Shown in pieces: positions 35,300-44,234 of a stretch of 64,000 bases of DNA. Under the pieces are notes generated by a model. That model ran no database searches and was not told where the DNA came from. It was given only the letters and a program-made list of their open reading frames with translations. The stretch's first letter is position 1. Each line of letters begins with the position of its first letter. The position numbers and the translations under genes were made by a program. The stretch is from Natronosalvus caseinilyticus (GTDB lineage: Archaea; Halobacteriota; Halobacteria; Halobacteriales; Natrialbaceae), in assembly GCF_017357105.1 (NCBI RefSeq), contig NZ_CP071596.1, positions 3,286,001 to 3,350,000 on the forward strand, read 5' to 3'.

Positions 35300-36688
35300 T
35301 TACTGATCGGCGACGCCCCGTTCCACGACGAGAACTCGAAGATCGTTGACGTTCGTTCCAGTCGCTCCCGTCCGAATCAGCGCGTTGGCCGCCTCGAGCG
35401 TCGGATAGGCGTCGTTCCGCTCGAGCGCTCGTCGCGCTTTCAGCGGATCGAGTGAGCCGTCGCGGGAGACGGTTCGCTGGTCGGCGATGGCTCCCGCCGC
35501 GTCCGTCGCACCGTCGATGCCGTCGGTGTCGACGCTGGCGACGACCGCCGGGACCGCGAGTTCGAGCGCCCCACCGAGAACGAACTCCTGGTTCGGACCG
35601 CCTCGACCGTAATCGTCCACAAGCGTGACAGTGGTTTCCCCGCCCGAGAGGACGACGGCTGGTGGCTCTACTGGCTTCCCCGTCCGGGCAATTTCCTCGG
35701 CAATGGCGACCTGCGTTTTCGCGGCCTCGCGTGCTTCGCCTCGCACGGACGAGGATAGTACGAGCGGCGCGTAGCCGCGGTCGACGGCGACCTCGCGGGC
35801 TGCCTCGAGCGCCGTGTTCGCATTGGCGACGACGTGGCAGTCGACGTCGTCGAACGCGGGATCGTCGTCGGTTGGCGTCTCTCGTTCGTTGCCGTCGGCT
35901 CCGCGTCGGAGGTGCTCGAGAACCGACTTCGGAGCGCCGATGCCGTACCGCTCGAACACGTCGAGCGCGTCCGCGAAGGTCGTCTCGTCGGGCGAGAGCG
36001 GTCCGCTGGCGATCACGCTCTGGTCGTCTCCGGCGACGTCGCTGACGAGCAACCCGACGACGGTCGCAGGAGCCGCGGCGCGGGCGAGATTCCCGCCCTT
36101 GAACCTCGAGAGGTGTTTCCGGACGACGTTGAGCTCGTCGATGGGCGCACCGCTGGCGAGCAGTGCCTCGGTAGTTTTCCGGAGGTCCTCGAGCGAAACG
36201 TTCTCGGCGGGTGCCGGAAGGAGAGCGCTCCCACCCCCGGTGAGACAGCCGAGGACGAGGTCGTCCGGGCCAGCGTTCGCGGCCCGTTCGAGGACCGCGT
36301 TCGCCCCCTCGAGACCGCGTTCGGAGGGGACGGGGTGATCGCCGGGCATCACGTCGATCCGGTCGGTTTCGACGGGGTCGTCGGTGACCACGACGCCGCC
36401 GTCGATTCGATCCCCCAGTAGGGACTCGAGCGCCGCGGCCACGTGGCCTGCGGCGTTTCCGCCGCCGATAACGACGACGTCGTCGTACGCCTCGAGGTCG
36501 TAGGTTTGTGATGGGCCGGCGACCGGGGTGACAGTGAGGTGCTCGTCCTCGAGCGCGAGCGCGTCGAAGACGACCCGTCGTGGGTGGGTGGCATCGGTCC
36601 CCGCGATCAGACAGTCCAGAGCGACCGCTCGCGGTTCGCTCGAGGCGAGTGCGTCGTAGTCCTCGACGGTGATCCGTGGGACATCCAT
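35300..36688 (-). CDS. Glycerate 2-kinase (MOFRL/GckA family)
   Basis: 462 aa. The N-terminal DUF4147 domain has VVIGGGNAAGHVAAALE near 72, MPGDHPVPSERGLEGANAVLE and LTGGGSALLPAPAE near 148. KHLSRFKGGNLARAAAPATVVGLLVSDVAGDD is typical of the kinase. The C-terminal MOFRL domain has VLSGGETTVTLVDDYGRGGPNQEFVLG and SVDTDGIDGATDAAGAIAD. It phosphorylates D-glycerate to 2-phosphoglycerate, feeding lower glycolysis. It is the last gene of the sugar cluster, 9 bp after the GH15-like gene. Confidence 0.94.
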   Translation of the reverse strand: MDVPRITVEDYDALASSEPRAVALDCLIAGTDATHPRRVVFDALALEDEHLTVTPVAGPSQTYDLEAYDDVVVIGGGNAAGHVAAALESLLGDRIDGGVVVTDDPVETDRIDVMPGDHPVPSERGLEGANAVLERAANAGPDDLVLGCLTGGGSALLPAPAENVSLEDLRKTTEALLASGAPIDELNVVRKHLSRFKGGNLARAAAPATVVGLLVSDVAGDDQSVIASGPLSPDETTFADALDVFERYGIGAPKSVLEHLRRGADGNERETPTDDDPAFDDVDCHVVANANTALEAAREVAVDRGYAPLVLSSSVRGEAREAAKTQVAIAEEIARTGKPVEPPAVVLSGGETTVTLVDDYGRGGPNQEFVLGGALELAVPAVVASVDTDGIDGATDAAGAIADQRTVSRDGSLDPLKARRALERNDAYPTLEAANALIRTGATGTNVNDLRVLVVERGVADQ

Positions 36689-36697
36689 ATCGACACC

Positions 36698-38041
36698 TTA
36701 CTCGTTGGCCCGTTTGAGTAGCGCGGTCAAGAACTCGGCGTGACACCACGCCAGAGGTGCCGCAAAAGCGATGACCTCGCTCTCTTCGAGGGCCTCAGCC
36801 ATCCCGTCGTACGCCCTCCGCATGGACTCGAGTTCCTCGACGACACGGTCGAAGGGAACGTCGCGGAGCACGTCCGGGTCGAACTCCTTATCGAAGTCAA
36901 CGCCAGTGTTCCACTCCCGCGCTCGGAACTGTTCGAACCGGTCGCGCGTCGAGAGGTGCTCGGGGATGAAGCCATCGTCGTCCGCGTGACTAACGATCGT
37001 CGAAAGCACGTCGTCACCGCGATCGAGTTCGCCTCGATCGTACCGATACTGCGCATGCCACGCCGTGTACTGCATCCAGGGGCCTGTACCACCGTGCTGG
37101 TGGACTTCGTGGTCGCGGTGGAAGCCGCGGAATCGCTGGAGTCCCCCGAGTCGCGGATCTTCTAACCCCGCTGCGGCCCGTTCAGCGGCTCGAATCGCCT
37201 GATCTCCAAACAGATCCTCGAGGTCGAAGTACGTGGGTGCCAGAAGTGTGATATCGGGACGGTCGTCGCGCTCTCCGTCCGGCGTAAAGCGCCGGGGGAC
37301 TGGAACGTCGTCGACCGCGAAGCACCGCTTTACACCAGGCTCGAGACGGTTCAGAAATTCCTCGATATGGTCTCGCTCCGCATCGACTGCAATGTTTGTA
37401 GCGGCGTCGATCCGTTCGAAGGCGTCGAGTGCTTGCCGAAAGCCGGCAAGGAACGCGCAGTTGACCCAGAGGGTGTAGCCGGATTCGATCGCTCCCTCGT
37501 GAATACTCGTGGTGCTCTCGATCAGATGAGCGTTAGCGTCGTAGAGGTCGCGCCGCGCATGTGCCACTGCGGCGTCGATCGCCTCGACGGCCGCAGAGAG
37601 AAACGCCTCGTCGGCCGCTTCCAGACCTGTCACGGTCTCGAGGGCGACCACGGCGTGAGCGATAATTCGGATGCCGTGGGCGACGTTGTCCTCCTGCCGG
37701 TAGATGCCCTGTTCGGTCCCGTCGAGCGCGTATCGTTGATACCAGCGGCCGTCATCCTCGACGGCAATCATGAAACGGGCCGATTCGAGAATCCGGTTCA
37801 GACACTCCGTCGGTCGCACATCGTGTCGGATCGCCGTCAGCCACGCGCGGGTGATCGAGGCAATGTCACGCGGATATGCGTAGGGATACCGATTGTCCGG
37901 ATCGCTTGCGAGGGGTACCCCACCCTCGACCTCGGCTTCGTAGGTGAGTTCGTCCAGCACGTCGAGATGGAATTCTGGGTTCGCGATCGCTTTGGAGTGC
38001 TGAAAGGCGATACCGTCCGTCGTCTGCTGAGAACAGGTCAT
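36698..38041 (-). CDS. GH15-like glucoamylase/alpha-glucosidase
   Basis: 447 aa (alpha/alpha)6-barrel glycosidase. NRYPYAYPRDIASITRAWLTAIR near 51, DDGRWYQRYALDGTEQG near 100 and LIESTTSIHEGAIESGYTLWVNC near 172 resemble GH15 glucoamylases. In GH15 the two catalytic Glu residues lie in equivalent loops, but I cannot fix them here. There is no signal peptide, so it is cytosolic and acts on imported oligosaccharides. It lacks the N-terminal supersandwich domain of bacterial glucoamylases. Related clan members (GH63-type glucosylglycerate hydrolases of similar length) are an alternative. It is 8 bp from the MalK gene. Confidence 0.75.
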   Translation of the reverse strand: MTCSQQTTDGIAFQHSKAIANPEFHLDVLDELTYEAEVEGGVPLASDPDNRYPYAYPRDIASITRAWLTAIRHDVRPTECLNRILESARFMIAVEDDGRWYQRYALDGTEQGIYRQEDNVAHGIRIIAHAVVALETVTGLEAADEAFLSAAVEAIDAAVAHARRDLYDANAHLIESTTSIHEGAIESGYTLWVNCAFLAGFRQALDAFERIDAATNIAVDAERDHIEEFLNRLEPGVKRCFAVDDVPVPRRFTPDGERDDRPDITLLAPTYFDLEDLFGDQAIRAAERAAAGLEDPRLGGLQRFRGFHRDHEVHQHGGTGPWMQYTAWHAQYRYDRGELDRGDDVLSTIVSHADDDGFIPEHLSTRDRFEQFRAREWNTGVDFDKEFDPDVLRDVPFDRVVEELESMRRAYDGMAEALEESEVIAFAAPLAWCHAEFLTALLKRANE

Positions 38042-38049
38042 AAGAGATT

Positions 38050-39216
38050 TTACTTGCGGGTGAGCGGTTGGGTGTCGCTGCGTGTTTCGCCGAAACCGCG
38101 GGTCTTGATCGATGCCGTCGTGTCTGGATCGAACAGATAAATGTCGGCTGGAGCGATGGCAACTTCGATTTCGTCGCCAGTCTCCGGGTAGACCGAAGGC
38201 CTGACGCGAGCCGTCATCGAACGACCGTCGACGTCGAGGTAGACGAAGTTGTCGTTACCCTGGTATTCGGTAACCGAAACGGTGGCCAGGAAGTGGCTCC
38301 CGGTTTCGTTTTCGTCTTCGCCCCCAGCGTCGAGAGTGAGGTCCTCGGGTCGAACCCCAAACCGGATCGTCCGTCCCTCGAGATCGTCTTCGACGGACTC
38401 CTGGGGAACGCGGCCGAGCGTCGTCCCCTCGAGGTCGAACGCGTAGTGATCGCCTTCGGCGCGGACGATCACGTCGAAGACGTTCATCGCCGGACTCCCG
38501 AGGAAGCTCGCGACGAACTCGTTGACGGGATGTTCGTAGGCGACCTCCGGTGGATCGACCTGCTGGAGGACGCCGTCGTCCATGATGGCGATGCGATCCG
38601 CCATCGTCATCGCCTCGGTCTGATCGTGAGTCACGTACACCGCGGTCACGTCGAGATCGGCCTGAATCCGCTGGAGCTCGGTACGCATGTGCGATCGAAG
38701 TTTGGCGTCGAGGTTCGAGAGCGGCTCGTCGAGCAGGAATACGTCCGGATCTCGAACGAGTGCCCGCCCGAGTGCGACCCGCTGTTTTTGCCCGCCGCTC
38801 ATCGCCTCGGGTTTGTCCTCGAGCAACTCCTCGATGTCGAGGAGGGCGGCGGTCTCTTCGACCCGATTTGCTCGCTCGTCGGCGGCCATGTTGGTCGAGT
38901 GCTTGAGTCCGTAGCCCATGTTCTGACGGGCCGTCATGCGCTTGTACAGCGCATAGCTCTGAAACACCATCGCCACGTTTCGCTCGCTCGGTGCGAGTCG
39001 GTGAACCGTCCGGTCGTCGATGTTGATCGCGCCATCGGTTACCGTCTCGAGGCCCGCGATCATCCGGAGTGTGGTCGACTTCCCGCACCCCGATGGGCCG
39101 ACGAGAACGAGAAATTCTCCGTCTTCGACGGTTAGTGAGACGGAGTCGACCGCCGTGATTTCGCCGTCTGTATCGTCGTAGACTTTCGTAACGTCCTGTA
39201 GTGTGAGTTCAGCCAT
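38050..39216 (-). CDS. Sugar ABC transporter ATPase (MalK/UgpC type), copy 2
   Basis: 388 aa. Walker A GPSGCGKST is at 40-48, Q-loop MVFQSYALYKRM, signature MSGGQKQR, Walker B DVFLLDEPLSNLDAK and H-loop VTHDQTEAM are all present. The C-terminal TOBE/OB region (about 240-375) is the MalK-type regulatory domain. It overlaps the debranching-like gene by 8 bp. A second MalK lies three kilobases upstream in the same cluster, sharing the one visible pair of permeases. Confidence 0.92.
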   Translation of the reverse strand: MAELTLQDVTKVYDDTDGEITAVDSVSLTVEDGEFLVLVGPSGCGKSTTLRMIAGLETVTDGAINIDDRTVHRLAPSERNVAMVFQSYALYKRMTARQNMGYGLKHSTNMAADERANRVEETAALLDIEELLEDKPEAMSGGQKQRVALGRALVRDPDVFLLDEPLSNLDAKLRSHMRTELQRIQADLDVTAVYVTHDQTEAMTMADRIAIMDDGVLQQVDPPEVAYEHPVNEFVASFLGSPAMNVFDVIVRAEGDHYAFDLEGTTLGRVPQESVEDDLEGRTIRFGVRPEDLTLDAGGEDENETGSHFLATVSVTEYQGNDNFVYLDVDGRSMTARVRPSVYPETGDEIEVAIAPADIYLFDPDTTASIKTRGFGETRSDTQPLTRK

Positions 39217-41272
39217 CGATAGTCACCTCCGGGTGGGTGTCGCCGTCAACGTCTGGATCCGACTCGGAGTCCACGGTTCGCTCGATCGGTTGCGCTGAAA
39301 TCACGCCATCAGCGATCAACGCCGCCTGCGTGAAGCCGAACGCGCTTCCGGCGCTCCAGGCCGCTGGCTCGCACGAATCTGGGTGGCGAGCGCGTCCGGC
39401 GTCCACGGCGGGCTCGTCTAGGCCGACGAGCAATTCGGGAAAGCCCCACCGATCGGGACTGGCCTTGAGGCCGCTCGAGAGCGCACCCAGTCCGCGGTCG
39501 ACGAGTTCGTCCACGGCGTCCGCGCGGCCGTACCGCGCACACCCGAGCGCGGCGAGGCTGGAATCGTGGGGCCAGACGCTCCCACGATGGTAGGAGAGTG
39601 GATCGAACGCCGGGTGCGAGGACGAGTACGTTCGGACGCCGGCGTCGGCCAGCATGTCCGGCTCGAGCAGTCGATCGATCACGCTCTCTGCCCGTTCGGC
39701 CGGGACGATTCCCGACCACAGGGCGTGGCCCTGGTTGGAGGCGACCGCCTCGACCGGTCCGCCGGCGTCGAGCGCCAGGGCATAACTGTCTGCCCCGGGG
39801 AGCCAGAACGCCTCGTCGAACGCGCTCTGCAGGTTGCCGGCTCGTTCCTCGAGCGAGGCCGAACGGGCCTCGTCGTCGCGTGTACTGGCGAGACGGGCGA
39901 CGCCGCGAAGCGCCCGGTAGGCGTATCCCTGTACCTCCGTCAGCGCGATCGGTGGCGTCGCCGCGGTGCCGTCGGGATGAGCGATCGCTCGAGCGCTGTC
40001 CTTCCAGCCGAGGTGGGTGAGCCCGTACTCGTGATCGTGGGGCTCGTACCAGAGAAGTCCGTCTTCGTCGCCCGCCGAAATCGTCCACTCGACGGCCTCG
40101 ACGGCGGCGGCGTACAGGTCGTCCGAGACCGGGGATTCGCTGGATTCCGCGTAGGCAGCGACGAGCGCGGCGAACAGCGGCGTCGCGTCCACCGTTCCGT
40201 AGTACGGCCTGCGGATCGATCGACCGAGCGCCGGACGGTCCCCGAGACGCCCCTCGTGAGGTATCTTTCCGGGTTCTGCGCGGGTGTCGGTGTCGGTCGT
40301 CGACGCCTGTTGCTCGGCAAGGTACTCGAGGATTCGTTCGGTCAGCTCGGGTGCGAACGGCAGCGTCTGAAACCCGACGAGGAGGGCATCGCGTCCGAAC
40401 GGGGCGACGAAACGTGGGGCACCCGCAGCAGGGACGCCCTCGGGGAGCATCAACACCTGCAGGGTGGCTTCAGCGGCCTCGAGAACCTGCTCGAGGGGCG
40501 CGTTCGTAAGGGACGCTGGACTCGGATCCGTCTTCGACGCCGGGGGCGCGGTCGGGACCTCGAGGGACGTCACAGGGGACAGGTCGAACTCGGGAACAGG
40601 AATCGGTTCGCCACGCATCGGTCGTAGCGTCGCGGTGGCGACGACCGTTCGGTTCTCGCCGGCCGCCAGATCGATCGTCCGCTCGAACGTGGCTCGAGCG
40701 CCCTCGCCGGCAGAATCGACGCGTTCGAGACGGCATCCCTCGACGATAATCGCCGCCCTGCGAGAGGTCCCATCGGGCGAGGTACCAACGATGGCTACCG
40801 TCTCTTCGTGTTCGGAGGCGGTCGCGAAAATCTCCCGGTCGACCGGCTCACGCGGCGAAAAGAACCCAGGACACTCGAAGACGTGTCGGAACGCGCTACC
40901 GATTTCGAACTCGAGGTCGAGCACCCGCTCTTCGAGGGCGTGGTTTCGAACCGTCGTCTCGAGGACGACCGTAGCCTCCTCGATCGAGAGGCGCTTTTTC
41001 AGCACGAACTCACGAGCGTCCCCACGTCCGTCCCCAGGGGCGGCACCCATCAGAACGGTGGTGACGCCTCCGGGTCCAGCGCGTCGCTCCAGCCGATCCC
41101 AGCCTCGTCCGGGAGCGGTTCGGTCGGTTACTCGAACGCTGAACTGCCGGAGGTACTGGGTATCGTTCGCGTAGACCCCCGACTCATCAGGCTGGGTTCG
41201 CACGTCTCCGTCGGGACCGACGACGCAGACCACGCCGTTTCGAACCGTCAGTGCACAGTCCTGGGGGATCAT
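39209..41272 (-). CDS. Glycogen-debranching-enzyme-like glycosidase
   Basis: 687 aa. Residues 1-215 match the beta-rich N-terminal domain of debranching-like enzymes (FSVRVTDRTAPGRGWDRLERR; GVYANDTQYLRQFSV). Residues 260-660 form an (alpha/alpha)6 domain with APRFVAPFGRDALLVGFQ, GTVDATPLFAALVAAYAE, EVQGYAYRALRGVARLA, SNQGHALWSGIV and SYHRGSVWPHDSSLAALG. These suggest an alpha-1,6-glucosidase or related exo-glycosidase. It has no signal peptide. It overlaps the genes on both sides (4 and 8 bp), so it is part of one transcript with the transporter. Confidence 0.8.
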   Translation of the reverse strand: MIPQDCALTVRNGVVCVVGPDGDVRTQPDESGVYANDTQYLRQFSVRVTDRTAPGRGWDRLERRAGPGGVTTVLMGAAPGDGRGDAREFVLKKRLSIEEATVVLETTVRNHALEERVLDLEFEIGSAFRHVFECPGFFSPREPVDREIFATASEHEETVAIVGTSPDGTSRRAAIIVEGCRLERVDSAGEGARATFERTIDLAAGENRTVVATATLRPMRGEPIPVPEFDLSPVTSLEVPTAPPASKTDPSPASLTNAPLEQVLEAAEATLQVLMLPEGVPAAGAPRFVAPFGRDALLVGFQTLPFAPELTERILEYLAEQQASTTDTDTRAEPGKIPHEGRLGDRPALGRSIRRPYYGTVDATPLFAALVAAYAESSESPVSDDLYAAAVEAVEWTISAGDEDGLLWYEPHDHEYGLTHLGWKDSARAIAHPDGTAATPPIALTEVQGYAYRALRGVARLASTRDDEARSASLEERAGNLQSAFDEAFWLPGADSYALALDAGGPVEAVASNQGHALWSGIVPAERAESVIDRLLEPDMLADAGVRTYSSSHPAFDPLSYHRGSVWPHDSSLAALGCARYGRADAVDELVDRGLGALSSGLKASPDRWGFPELLVGLDEPAVDAGRARHPDSCEPAAWSAGSAFGFTQAALIADGVISAQPIERTVDSESDPDVDGDTHPEVTIDG

Positions 41273-42411
41273 TCGTCGATCACCTCCCCCTCCGGCCCGA
41301 ACCGGTGAATCGCGTCGGCGGAGAACTGCAGGGTCGCCGCCGATCCCGGCTCGGTCGTCTCGGGCCGGTGGCGCAAGCGAGCGGTGACGACCGTTCCGTC
41401 ACAGTCGAACTCGATCTCGTACGCGTTTCCGAGAGGCTCGACGACGAGCGTCTCGCCTTCCAGCTGGTAGGTCTGCCCCGAGTGGTGTGACTGCATTTGT
41501 TCATCTCCCTGTCGGTGTCGGTGGCCGTCTTCTTCGGCGACGGTGACGTCTTCGGGACGGACGCCGATCGTCGCCGCCCCAGAGAGCGAGTTCTCGCCGC
41601 TAATCGATTTCAATTGTTCGGGCTCGAGGAAGTTCATCGACGGCTCCCCCAGGAATCCCGCGACGAACTCGTTGACGGGATTCTCGTAGACCTCCTTTGG
41701 TGTGCCAACCTGCTGGAGGCGACCGTCGTTCATCACCGCGATGCGGTCGGCCAGACTCATCGCCTCCTCCTGATCGTGGGTGACGTAGATCGTCGTCGTT
41801 CCCAGTTGTTGCTGGAGGCGACGCAGTTCGGTTCGCGTCTGGACGCGAAGTTTCGCGTCGAGGTTCGACAGCGGTTCGTCCATCAGGAACGCCTTCGGCT
41901 CGCGGACGATGGTCCGTCCAAGTGCGACCCGCTGGCGTTGCCCGCCGCTCAACTGACCCGGTTTGTTGTCAAGCAGGTCGTCGATCTCGAGCAATTCGGC
42001 GGTTCGCCGGATTCGCGCCTCCATTTCATCGTCCTCGAGATCCAGCTTCTCGAGCGGGAACTCGAGGTTGCCTCTGACGGTTTTGTGCGGGTACAGCGCG
42101 TAGCTCTGGAAGACCATCGAGAGATCCCGCTTCTGGGGAAGCGTTTCGGTAACGTCCTGCTCTCCGATTTCGATGGTTCCTTCGGAGGGGATCTCGAGGC
42201 CGGCGATCATTCTGAGAGTGGTCGATTTGCCACAACCCGAAGGGCCGAGCAAGACGAGGAACTCGCCGTCCCGAATCGTCAGGTTAAGGTCGTCGACGGC
42301 CAGCAGGTCGCCGAAGTGCTTGGTGACGCCGTCGAGACGAATTTCGGAGAAGGCGTCGGTTCCGAGGCTGGTCGTTTCCGTCTCGGACTCGGAGAGTGTG
42401 TGCTCTGCCAT
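41269..42411 (-). CDS. Sugar ABC transporter ATPase (MalK/UgpC type), copy 1
   Basis: 380 aa. Walker A GPSGCGKST is at 56-64, signature LSGGQRQRVALGR, Walker B AFLMDEPLSNLDAK and H-loop VTHDQEEAM. A 20-residue acidic N-terminal extension precedes the domain. The C-terminal TOBE region is shorter than in copy 2. It lies one base after the MalG-like permease gene and overlaps the debranching-like gene by 4 bp (ATGA). Being directly next to the permeases, it is the more likely primary ATPase. Confidence 0.94.
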   Translation of the reverse strand: MAEHTLSESETETTSLGTDAFSEIRLDGVTKHFGDLLAVDDLNLTIRDGEFLVLLGPSGCGKSTTLRMIAGLEIPSEGTIEIGEQDVTETLPQKRDLSMVFQSYALYPHKTVRGNLEFPLEKLDLEDDEMEARIRRTAELLEIDDLLDNKPGQLSGGQRQRVALGRTIVREPKAFLMDEPLSNLDAKLRVQTRTELRRLQQQLGTTTIYVTHDQEEAMSLADRIAVMNDGRLQQVGTPKEVYENPVNEFVAGFLGEPSMNFLEPEQLKSISGENSLSGAATIGVRPEDVTVAEEDGHRHRQGDEQMQSHHSGQTYQLEGETLVVEPLGNAYEIEFDCDGTVVTARLRHRPETTEPGSAATLQFSADAIHRFGPEGEVIDE

Positions 42412-42412
42412 G

Positions 42413-43324
42413 CTATCCCTCCACCGCCCCGAAGGTGAGCCCTTCGACCATGAATTTCTCGAGATAGGTGAACATCACGATCAGCGGAATGCTCGTCAGC
42501 AACGACGCCGCCATGATCTGGCCCCAGACCTGACGGAAGCTCGAGGACAGTGCCTCGATCCCGATCGGCAGAGTGAACACGCTCTGGGACTGCAGGAAGA
42601 TGCTGGCGAACAGGTACTCGTTCCACGCGATCATGAACGTGAAGAAGAACACGGCCACGATCGCCGGCGCCGACAGCGGCAGCGTGATCTTGAAGATTAC
42701 CTCGAGACGGGAGTAGCCGTCCATGATAGCGGCTTCCTCGATCTCCTCCGGAATCGACCGGAAATAGTTGCCGAGCATGTACAGTGAGACGGGTAGCGTC
42801 TGGACGAGATACGTGATGAACAGGCTCGCCAGCGAGTCGACGAAGCCGAGCCAAACGATCACCTGAAACATCGGGACGACGAGTAGAATGCCCGAGAACA
42901 TGTAGACCATGAGGACGCCGCGGGAAAAGATTCCCCGGCCGCGGTAGTCCAGGCGGGCGAAGCTGTAGGCGCCGAAGGTGGCGATGACTACTGACGCTCC
43001 GGCGGTGACCACCGAGACGATGAAGCTGTTCTTGAAGTACGTGATGAACGGGAACGTCTCGGGCCCGAATACTGTTCGATAGTGCTCGAACGTGATTTCG
43101 GTCGGGATGAGAGTCGGTGGCAGCGTGTAGAGGGTCGATTCGGGCAAGAGGCTCGCGACGGTCATGTAGTAGAACGGAAAGAGCGTCACGAGCAAGGTCA
43201 AGCCCATCGCGAGATAGAATACGACCCGTTCGAAGAGCGACGTCTCGATGGTCGCCTCCCCGACGCCGAGTGCGTTCTTGAACGAGTCGACGACGTGTCG
43301 GTAGGTGGATTGCTTCGTACTCAT
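42413..43324 (-). CDS. Sugar ABC transporter permease (MalG type)
   Basis: 303 aa with six membrane helices. The EAA loop (EEIEEAAIMDGYSRLEVIFKITLPLSAPAI near 204-233) contacts the ATPase. The N-terminal cytosolic part (about 30 residues) and the LPPTLIPTEITFEHYRTVFG periplasmic loop are typical of MalG/carbohydrate permeases. It starts 4 bp after the MalF-like stop and pairs with it to form the channel. Confidence 0.94.
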   Translation of the reverse strand: MSTKQSTYRHVVDSFKNALGVGEATIETSLFERVVFYLAMGLTLLVTLFPFYYMTVASLLPESTLYTLPPTLIPTEITFEHYRTVFGPETFPFITYFKNSFIVSVVTAGASVVIATFGAYSFARLDYRGRGIFSRGVLMVYMFSGILLVVPMFQVIVWLGFVDSLASLFITYLVQTLPVSLYMLGNYFRSIPEEIEEAAIMDGYSRLEVIFKITLPLSAPAIVAVFFFTFMIAWNEYLFASIFLQSQSVFTLPIGIEALSSSFRQVWGQIMAASLLTSIPLIVMFTYLEKFMVEGLTFGAVEG

Positions 43325-43328
43325 CGTT

Positions 43329-44219
43329 TCACCAGTCTAGTGCCCACGCGACGTACCCGAGCACGAACACGATCAACGCCAGAAACAGCACCATCGAGAT
43401 CGCCGCCGCCTGTCCGTGCTGGTAGTTTGCGAACGCCACCTTGTACGCGTAGATCGGGAGGGTCTCGACCCGGCGGGTCAACAACCATATGTCCGCGAAC
43501 TTGTTAAAGTTCCAGATCCACCGAAGCAAGAACACCGTCGCGAGGATGTACTTGAGTTCCGGCAACGTGATGTCCTTGAACTGGGCAAATTTCGAGGCCC
43601 CGTCGATCTTCGCTGCCTCATACATGTCGCTCGGTATCGCCTGCACGCGAGCGATCAACATCAGGAACGCGAAGGGGAAGTACCGCCACGCGTCGATGAA
43701 CACGACGGACCAGAGCGCGGTGTCGCCGTTGCTCAACAGATCGACGTTGCCGTCGTAGAGCCCCAGGAGGTCGCTCCCGATGTAGGGGACGATTCCGTAC
43801 AGCGGGTCGAGCATGAACCGCCAGACGAACGCGACCGAGATCAGGGGTGCGACGTAGGGTAGCAACACGAGTCCGCGCACGTACCGTCGACCACGAAACG
43901 CACGATTGAACAGAAGTGCGGTTCCGAGACCCCCGAGGGTCGCCAGCGTCGTGCTGAAGAACGTGAATACGACCGTCGTCCACAACGCGCCCCAGAACTG
44001 ACTGCTCCCGAGCAGGGTGGAGTAGTGCTCGAGGCCGATCCACTGGGGAGACTCGTTGGGGTTGAGCGGGACAATCGTGAAACTGAGATAGACGTTGTAC
44101 AGGACCGGGTAGAGGATAACCGCCGCGATCAATACCAGGGCGGGGGCAATCAGCGCGTAACCCAGGAGCGCCTCCTTCTCCTCGATCGTCCGATCACCGC
44201 TACGGGTGAGTATGGCCAT
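43329..44219 (-). CDS. Sugar ABC transporter permease (MalF type)
   Basis: 296 aa with six helices, the first at 22-45 (IAPALVLIAAVILYPVLYNVYLSF). The EAA motif is seen in DMYEAAKIDGASKFAQFKDITLPELK near 200. There is no large periplasmic loop, so it belongs to the shorter UgpA-like class. It lies between the binding protein (15 bp) and MalG (4 bp). Confidence 0.94.
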   Translation of the reverse strand: MAILTRSGDRTIEEKEALLGYALIAPALVLIAAVILYPVLYNVYLSFTIVPLNPNESPQWIGLEHYSTLLGSSQFWGALWTTVVFTFFSTTLATLGGLGTALLFNRAFRGRRYVRGLVLLPYVAPLISVAFVWRFMLDPLYGIVPYIGSDLLGLYDGNVDLLSNGDTALWSVVFIDAWRYFPFAFLMLIARVQAIPSDMYEAAKIDGASKFAQFKDITLPELKYILATVFLLRWIWNFNKFADIWLLTRRVETLPIYAYKVAFANYQHGQAAAISMVLFLALIVFVLGYVAWALDW

Positions 44220-44234
44220 TGGTTCGAGTGGTGG

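Noticed and set aside
35277-36749. 490-codon minus-strand frame over the glycerate kinase
   Set aside because: Arg-rich composition foreign to haloarchaeal proteins; the overlapping frame encodes a well-conserved glycerate kinase.
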